Below are positions 59,030 to 64,000 of a stretch of DNA of 64,000 bases, in pieces. Location: NCBI GenBank assembly GCA_016201065.1, contig JACQDL010000014.1, positions 35,547 through 99,546 on the forward strand, in the 5' to 3' direction. A program made the position numbers and the translations under genes. The DNA comes from Actinomycetota bacterium (lineage in GTDB: Bacteria; Actinomycetota; Actinomycetes; Mycobacteriales; JACQDL01). Position 1 is the stretch's first letter. Every line of letters starts with the position of its first letter. Below the pieces are notes generated by a model. The model did no database searches. It had not been told where the DNA came from and saw only the letters and a list, made by a program, of their open reading frames with translations.

Positions 59030-61968
59030 GAGCCGCTGCCCTGCTCCGGCAACCGGTAGACCTCGCGGCTCGGCTTCAACGGCCGCATCAGCCAGTACGG
59101 GCGGCGGGTGCCGTCCGGCGAGTGCTCCCGGGCGTCACGCGCCATCTCCAGCCAGTGCCGGTACACCTCGCGGGACTTCTCCGTGTCCACCACGATGTCG
59201 CCGTAGGCGTCACCGGGCTCCGCGCGGGTGACCCGGACCGCCTGGTGCCAGCAGTGCTGGCCGGAGACCGGGTCGGGGTGGACCGAGAACGTGAGGTTCT
59301 GGTGCACCCCGACGTCGGTCCACCAGATCCGGCTGGTGTCCGGGTCATTCGAGGAGTACGGCTTGACGCCGCTGAGCCTCGACATCTTCCACGACGTGCC
59401 GGTGCGGGTCAGGTCCACGGTTGCCGCGGTCTGGCCGCCGATGTCGGTGCCGCCGGCCGGCGCCGTCTTCCACCGGCCCATGTGGTGGCTGCATGCGACC
59501 ACTCCGGGGCGGATGCCCTCGGTGACCCATGCCTTCACCACGAAGTAGCCGATCTCGGTGGTCACCCGCACCAGGTCGCCGCTGCGCAGCGTCATGGGTG
59601 CCGCGTCGGTCGGGTGGATCCACAGCGGGTTGGTGTGCGCGAGCTCGTTGAGCCACTTGGCGTTCGCGCCCCGGGTGTGGATCTGGGTGGGCAACCGGAA
59701 GGTGGAGATGAGCACCTTCTGACCCTGCTCCATCGCCTCCGGGTGCACGTGGCTGCGGATGTAGGTCGGCAGCGCGTACTCCGGCCACCCCCACTGGGAC
59801 AGCGTCGGGGAGTAGAACTCCAGCATGCCGCTCGGTGTCGGGAAGCCCCGGCGAACGGTGCCGTCGATGCGGACGCCGACCGGGTTGCGGCCGGCGTCGT
59901 CGGGCACCGGGGTTCCGGTGGGCGCGAGGTTGACGGCGGGTGGCTTCGCCGCGGTGGAGTAGACACGGCCGAACAGGTCGTCGACGGCGCCCTCCAGCAT
60001 CGTGGCGTCGATCTCGTGCTCGAAGAGCTGGCCGACCTGCGGGAGCACCTCGAACGCGCCGTACCGGCGCATGTACTCCAGCGGCAGCATCCCCTCCTCG
60101 GCGGCCTTCTCGGGCAGCCCGGGAACGGAGTTCTCGAAGATGAACTTGTAGTACTCCTCGACCGTCAGCTTCTCGCCCGGCTTTTCCCGCGACTCGTGGT
60201 GCTGCCGGATGCCCAGCGTGCCGTCCGGGTCGATCCGCCAGGACAGCTCGATCCAGAACTCGTTCTCCTCCCACACCTCGCCCGGGTTCGTCTCGCGGGT
60301 GTCGGCGATCTTCTCGCCGAGCCGCTCGCGGGCGGTCCGGAGCACCGGCTGCCGGAAGCCGATCCACTGCCCGTCGTACTGCTCGTACGAGGTCAGGTCG
60401 TGCCGCTCGGGGGCGAGACCCATCGGCAGCACGTAGTCGGCGATGTAGGAGGTCTCGCTCCAGGTCGGGGTCAGCGCGACGTGCAGGCCGACCTTCTCCT
60501 CATCCCGCAGCACCTCCGACCAGGTGAGGCCGTCTGGGTTTGTCCACACCGGGTTGTAGACCCGGGTGAAGTAGACCTCCAGCGTGCCGCGGCCGTCCTT
60601 GAGGAAGTGCGGGAGCAGGAAGGACATCTCGTTGAGGGCGAGCGGGTACTCCGTCGGCCAGGTCAGGTCGTTCCACATCGGCGGGTGGCCGGGGTTGTGG
60701 ATCGGCCGCGGGATGAACTTGTTCCACGCGTTGGGGTGCAGGCCACCCTCGCTGGAGACGGCGCCGAGCAACGCGTTGAGCATGAACAGGCAGCGCGCGA
60801 CCTGCCAGCCGCCGAGGTTACCGGCGGCGGCCGAGCGCCAGTTGTGGGTCGACAGCCGGGTTCCCGCGCCCGCCACCGTGTCGGTGATCGCCTCGATGAC
60901 GTCGACCGCGACTCCGGACTCGGCGGCGGCGAACTCCGGCGTGTACTCCTTGTACTGCTCGGCCAGCAGCCGCTCGAACGTCTCGAAGGTCTGCTCCAGC
61001 TTCGGGTGCTCGGTCGCGAGGTACTCCCGCCAGTTCCACCAGCGCCGGACGAACTCCCGGTCGTACCGGCCGGTGCTGATCATGCCGTTGGCGATGGCGA
61101 GCAGGATCGCCGCCTCGGAACCGGGGTGCGGTGCCAGCCAGTGGTCGGCGTGGGTGGCCGTGTTGGACAGCCGGGTGTCGACGACGATCAGCTTCGCGCC
61201 GCGGGCCTTGGCGTCCATCACCCGCTGGGCGTGCGGGTTGAAGTAGTGCCCGGACTCCAGGTGCGAGCTGATCAGGAACATGACGTCGGCCTTGTCATGG
61301 TCCGGGCTCGGCCGGTCGATGCCGGTCCAGAAGTGGTAGCCGGCGCGCGCGCCGCTGGAGCAGACGTTGGTGTGCGAGTTGTGCCCGTCCACCCCCCAGC
61401 TCGCGAGCACCCGCTCGGTGTAGCCGTCCTCACCGGGGCGGCCGACGTGGTACATCACCTCGTTGGGGCGCTTCTCGGTGATCGCCCTGCGGATCCGGAC
61501 GGCGATGTCGTCGAGGGCGTCGTCCCAGCTCACCTGCTCCCAGCGTCCCTCGCCGCGGGCGCCGACCCGCTTCAGGGGTGCCAGGATCCGGTCCGGGTCG
61601 GTGACCTGGTTGAGCGTGGCCGGCCCCTTGGCGCAGTTGCGGCCGCGGGAGCCGGGGTGCTCGGGGTTGCCCTCGAACTTGCGGACCTGGAAGGTGTCCG
61701 GGTCGACATAGGCGAGCAGGCCACAGGCGGACTCGCAGTTGAAGCAGGTCGTCGGCACGAGCATCGACCGCTTCTCGACCCGCTTCGGCCACGACCGGGA
61801 GTCGAGCTCGACCCAGTTGTCCCAGCGTTCCTTCGGCGGGTGCGCGGCGTAGTGGACCCGGCTCGGACCCGGGTAGAACGTCTCGCCGCGCGCGGTGACG
61901 GCGTCGCGGGCCGCGCTCACCCGTTCGCCCAGCGAGGCGACCGAGGTCCCGTTCTTGGAGGAGTTCAT
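59026..61968 (-). CDS. Molybdopterin oxidoreductase catalytic subunit (DMSO reductase superfamily, Psr/FDH-like)
   Basis: N-terminal FeS motif CFNCESACG...GRNCAKG; HTNVCSSGARAG region; molydop-binding C-terminus. Confidence 0.93.
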   Translation of the reverse strand: MNSSKNGTSVASLGERVSAARDAVTARGETFYPGPSRVHYAAHPPKERWDNWVELDSRSWPKRVEKRSMLVPTTCFNCESACGLLAYVDPDTFQVRKFEGNPEHPGSRGRNCAKGPATLNQVTDPDRILAPLKRVGARGEGRWEQVSWDDALDDIAVRIRRAITEKRPNEVMYHVGRPGEDGYTERVLASWGVDGHNSHTNVCSSGARAGYHFWTGIDRPSPDHDKADVMFLISSHLESGHYFNPHAQRVMDAKARGAKLIVVDTRLSNTATHADHWLAPHPGSEAAILLAIANGMISTGRYDREFVRRWWNWREYLATEHPKLEQTFETFERLLAEQYKEYTPEFAAAESGVAVDVIEAITDTVAGAGTRLSTHNWRSAAAGNLGGWQVARCLFMLNALLGAVSSEGGLHPNAWNKFIPRPIHNPGHPPMWNDLTWPTEYPLALNEMSFLLPHFLKDGRGTLEVYFTRVYNPVWTNPDGLTWSEVLRDEEKVGLHVALTPTWSETSYIADYVLPMGLAPERHDLTSYEQYDGQWIGFRQPVLRTARERLGEKIADTRETNPGEVWEENEFWIELSWRIDPDGTLGIRQHHESREKPGEKLTVEEYYKFIFENSVPGLPEKAAEEGMLPLEYMRRYGAFEVLPQVGQLFEHEIDATMLEGAVDDLFGRVYSTAAKPPAVNLAPTGTPVPDDAGRNPVGVRIDGTVRRGFPTPSGMLEFYSPTLSQWGWPEYALPTYIRSHVHPEAMEQGQKVLISTFRLPTQIHTRGANAKWLNELAHTNPLWIHPTDAAPMTLRSGDLVRVTTEIGYFVVKAWVTEGIRPGVVACSHHMGRWKTAPAGGTDIGGQTAATVDLTRTGTSWKMSRLSGVKPYSSNDPDTSRIWWTDVGVHQNLTFSVHPDPVSGQHCWHQAVRVTRAEPGDAYGDIVVDTEKSREVYRHWLEMARDAREHSPDGTRRPYWLMRPLKPSREVYRLPEQGSGS

Positions 61969-61983
61969 GTCTCGATCGATCCC

Positions 61984-63552
61984 CTAGGCGAGAGGTACGG
62001 ATTGGCCGGCCTGGACGTAGGCGTGTTCGTGCGCCAGGAGTCCGAGCAGGGCGGGCAGCGCCAGCCAGGCGGTCGCGGGCGTCGCGATCGGCGCGAGCAA
62101 CGCCACCGCGATCAGGAGGATGCCGGACCAGAAGTAGCCGCGGTACCGGCCGTGCGTCATGTTGTGCGAGGCGAGCCGGGCGTGCTCGGTCGGGTGGGTG
62201 ATCGTCGTCTCGCCGAGCACCATGAGCAGATGCACCAGGGCCGCGCCGGCCAGCGTCCACGCGAGCGGTGACACCGCGTCCGGAGCCATGAAGACCGCGA
62301 ACGGCAGCAGCGCGCCGGCGCCGGCGAGCACCGCCTGCACCGCCAGGTGCGGCGGCAGCAACGGGCTCTGCCAGAGGTCCCGGGCCTTGGCCTGGGCGAA
62401 CAGGTAGGCGGTGTAGATCGCCGTCATCGCCGCCAGCGGGAGGCCGACGACCGCGACAACCTGGCGCAGGCCGACGGAACCGATCAACCCACCCAGCAGG
62501 TGGCCGCCCAGCGCGGCGGTGTACCCCATCAGCACGATCCCGCCACGGACCAGCCAGGACCTCCACTGCGGGCGGGTGAGGATGTAGATGAAGCGCTCCG
62601 GGTGCTCCAGGTCCCAGATCAGCAGCGCGGCCGTCAGCGCGAGGAAGACGCCCGAGAGGATCGGGGCGACCCACATGAACAACGGGTCGGTCCAGGGCAG
62701 CTTGCCGGCGAGGGCCAGCAGGAGGGCCACCAGGTAGCCGCCGGCGCCGATCCCCTTGGTCCAGGTGTAGAGGCTCACCCGCCAGTCCCAGGGTGCGTTG
62801 TGGCTGACGTCGTAGGCGAGCACGGCGGCGGCGCTGCTGTTGCGCCCGCCTGGGTGACCGCTGGGCACGTTGTGCTTGCCGGTCGGCTTCTCGGTCCAGA
62901 TGAACCCGTCACCGTCGGGCGCCCGGGCGGCCAGCGGATCGAGGGTCGCCTGGGTCGCCCCGCGGTAGAACAGCTTCGGCCGGGTCCCCTTCTCCGGCCG
63001 GCGGACCGCCACCGGCGTGCGGTTGACGATCTGGGCGACGGCCGAGTTGGGATCGTCGGGATCGCCGATGAGGATCGCCTGGGTCGGGCACACCACGACG
63101 CACGCCGGTTCGAGGCCAACGTCCAGCCGGTGCGCGCAGAAGTTGCACTTCTCCGCGCAGTGATCGTCGGGGTTGATGAAGATCGCGTCATACGGGCAGG
63201 CGGCAATGCAGGACTTGCACCCGATGCAGGCGGCCTTGTCGAAGTCCACGATGCCGTCGGGGCGGTAGTGCATCGCGCTGGTGGGACACGCCGCGACGCA
63301 CGGGGCGTCCTCGCACTGGTTGCACCGGGTCACCTGGAAGGCGCGGCGAGCCTGCGGGAAGGTTCCGACGTCGACGTTCTTGACGTAGGTCCGGGTCACT
63401 CCCACGGGTACGTCGTTCTCGGACTTACACGCGGTGGTGCATGCGTGACAACCAATGCATCGGGTCTGGTCGATCACCTTGAGCAGACGGCGCGGTGCGC
63501 CGTCTGGAGCGCCCGCGGGGGTGAACCCGCGGGGCACCTCGATTGCGGTCAC
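61984..63552 (-). CDS. Fusion of four-cluster 4Fe-4S electron-transfer subunit (PsrB-like) and NrfD/PsrC-like membrane subunit
   Basis: CIGCHACTTAC, CNQCEDAPCVAAC, CIGCKSCIAAC, CAEKCNFCAHR...CVVVC followed by multi-TM NrfD region. Confidence 0.93.
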   Translation of the reverse strand: MTAIEVPRGFTPAGAPDGAPRRLLKVIDQTRCIGCHACTTACKSENDVPVGVTRTYVKNVDVGTFPQARRAFQVTRCNQCEDAPCVAACPTSAMHYRPDGIVDFDKAACIGCKSCIAACPYDAIFINPDDHCAEKCNFCAHRLDVGLEPACVVVCPTQAILIGDPDDPNSAVAQIVNRTPVAVRRPEKGTRPKLFYRGATQATLDPLAARAPDGDGFIWTEKPTGKHNVPSGHPGGRNSSAAAVLAYDVSHNAPWDWRVSLYTWTKGIGAGGYLVALLLALAGKLPWTDPLFMWVAPILSGVFLALTAALLIWDLEHPERFIYILTRPQWRSWLVRGGIVLMGYTAALGGHLLGGLIGSVGLRQVVAVVGLPLAAMTAIYTAYLFAQAKARDLWQSPLLPPHLAVQAVLAGAGALLPFAVFMAPDAVSPLAWTLAGAALVHLLMVLGETTITHPTEHARLASHNMTHGRYRGYFWSGILLIAVALLAPIATPATAWLALPALLGLLAHEHAYVQAGQSVPLA

Positions 63553-63599
63553 GCATGGCCTCCTGACATCACCTGGTGGAACGTCTCGTTGCGATGGGA

Positions 63600-63899
63600 C
63601 TACCGGCGTGCGCCGACTGTGGAGCACATCAGGGCGCAGAGCTGCTCGATGACCGGTTCGGTGATCTGGTAGACCACCGTGCGGCCCTCCTGGCGGCGGC
63701 CCACCATGCCGCCCATCGCCAGCCTGCCAAGGTGCTGTGACGCGTTCGCCACCGACACCTGCGCGGCGGCCGCGATCTCGCCGACCGTCCCCTGACCGCC
63801 GTCGTACAGCGCGCCAAGGATGCGTAGCCGCGTCGGGTTGCCGAGGAGCGAGAACCGACGCGCCACGTCGTCCAGCGCCGTTGCCGGGATAGCGGGCAT
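63600..63899 (-). CDS. ArsR/SmtB-family regulator with C-terminal CxxxC
   Basis: GNPTRLRILGALYDGGQGTVGEIAAAAQVSVANASQHLGRLAMGGMVGRRQEGRTVVYQI...LCALMC. Confidence 0.92.
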   Translation of the reverse strand: MPAIPATALDDVARRFSLLGNPTRLRILGALYDGGQGTVGEIAAAAQVSVANASQHLGRLAMGGMVGRRQEGRTVVYQITEPVIEQLCALMCSTVGARR

Positions 63900-63929
63900 G
63901 GGGAGACAGTAGGTCCTACCGTTCAATTA

Positions 63930-63947
63930 TTCAATTGATCGCTTGAA
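63930..63947. promoter_or_regulatory. ArsR operator candidate TTCAA-N8-TTGAA
   Basis: AT-rich inverted repeat just upstream of the ArsR gene. Confidence 0.5.
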
Positions 63948-64000
63948 GATCGAATACATGCCGACAACATACCCCGTACACCGGTAAACGGGACTATACC

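Noticed and set aside
58678-62271. 1197-aa plus-strand ORF
   Set aside because: Antisense shadow of the molybdoenzyme/TorD genes; low-complexity Arg/Gly/Val-rich translation with no recognizable domain

Overview
High-GC actinobacterial chromosomal window (about 64 kb), densely coding, with no CRISPR array, rRNA or intact transposon seen. About 60 CDS and one tRNA are supported. From ~14 kb to ~57.5 kb the gene order matches a conserved actinobacterial core block known from M. tuberculosis Rv3646c-Rv3682 and S. coelicolor SCO3541-SCO3580: ricT/PSP1, holB, MFS-Tmk fusion, topA, hppA, RsbW-like/BldG pair, YprA/MrfA-like helicase, tad pilus locus, HAD hydrolase, acs, EphE-like, MarP, CoA-NUDIX, TlpA, nth, Crp, MBL, NUDIX, RidA, two ArsA/Get3-like ATPases, WhiB4/WblA, PonA2-like PBP, and DUF202 proteins. 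Accessory material interrupts or flanks this block: (i) a small island between the helicase and tad genes that looks like a decayed albusnodin-type lasso peptide cluster (truncated TPR regulator, cyclase tail, fused B1-B2, GNAT); (ii) a PNPOx/VOC/CGNR-regulator cassette plus an RTX protein and ECF sigma factor next to a tRNA-Thr, with the sigma ORF ending inside the antisense tRNA; (iii) a Psr-like molybdoenzyme operon with a ferredoxin-NrfD fusion, TorD and an ArsR regulator at the right end. All calls come from reading the sequence and supplied translations; no database search was run, and many start codons are choices between alternatives.
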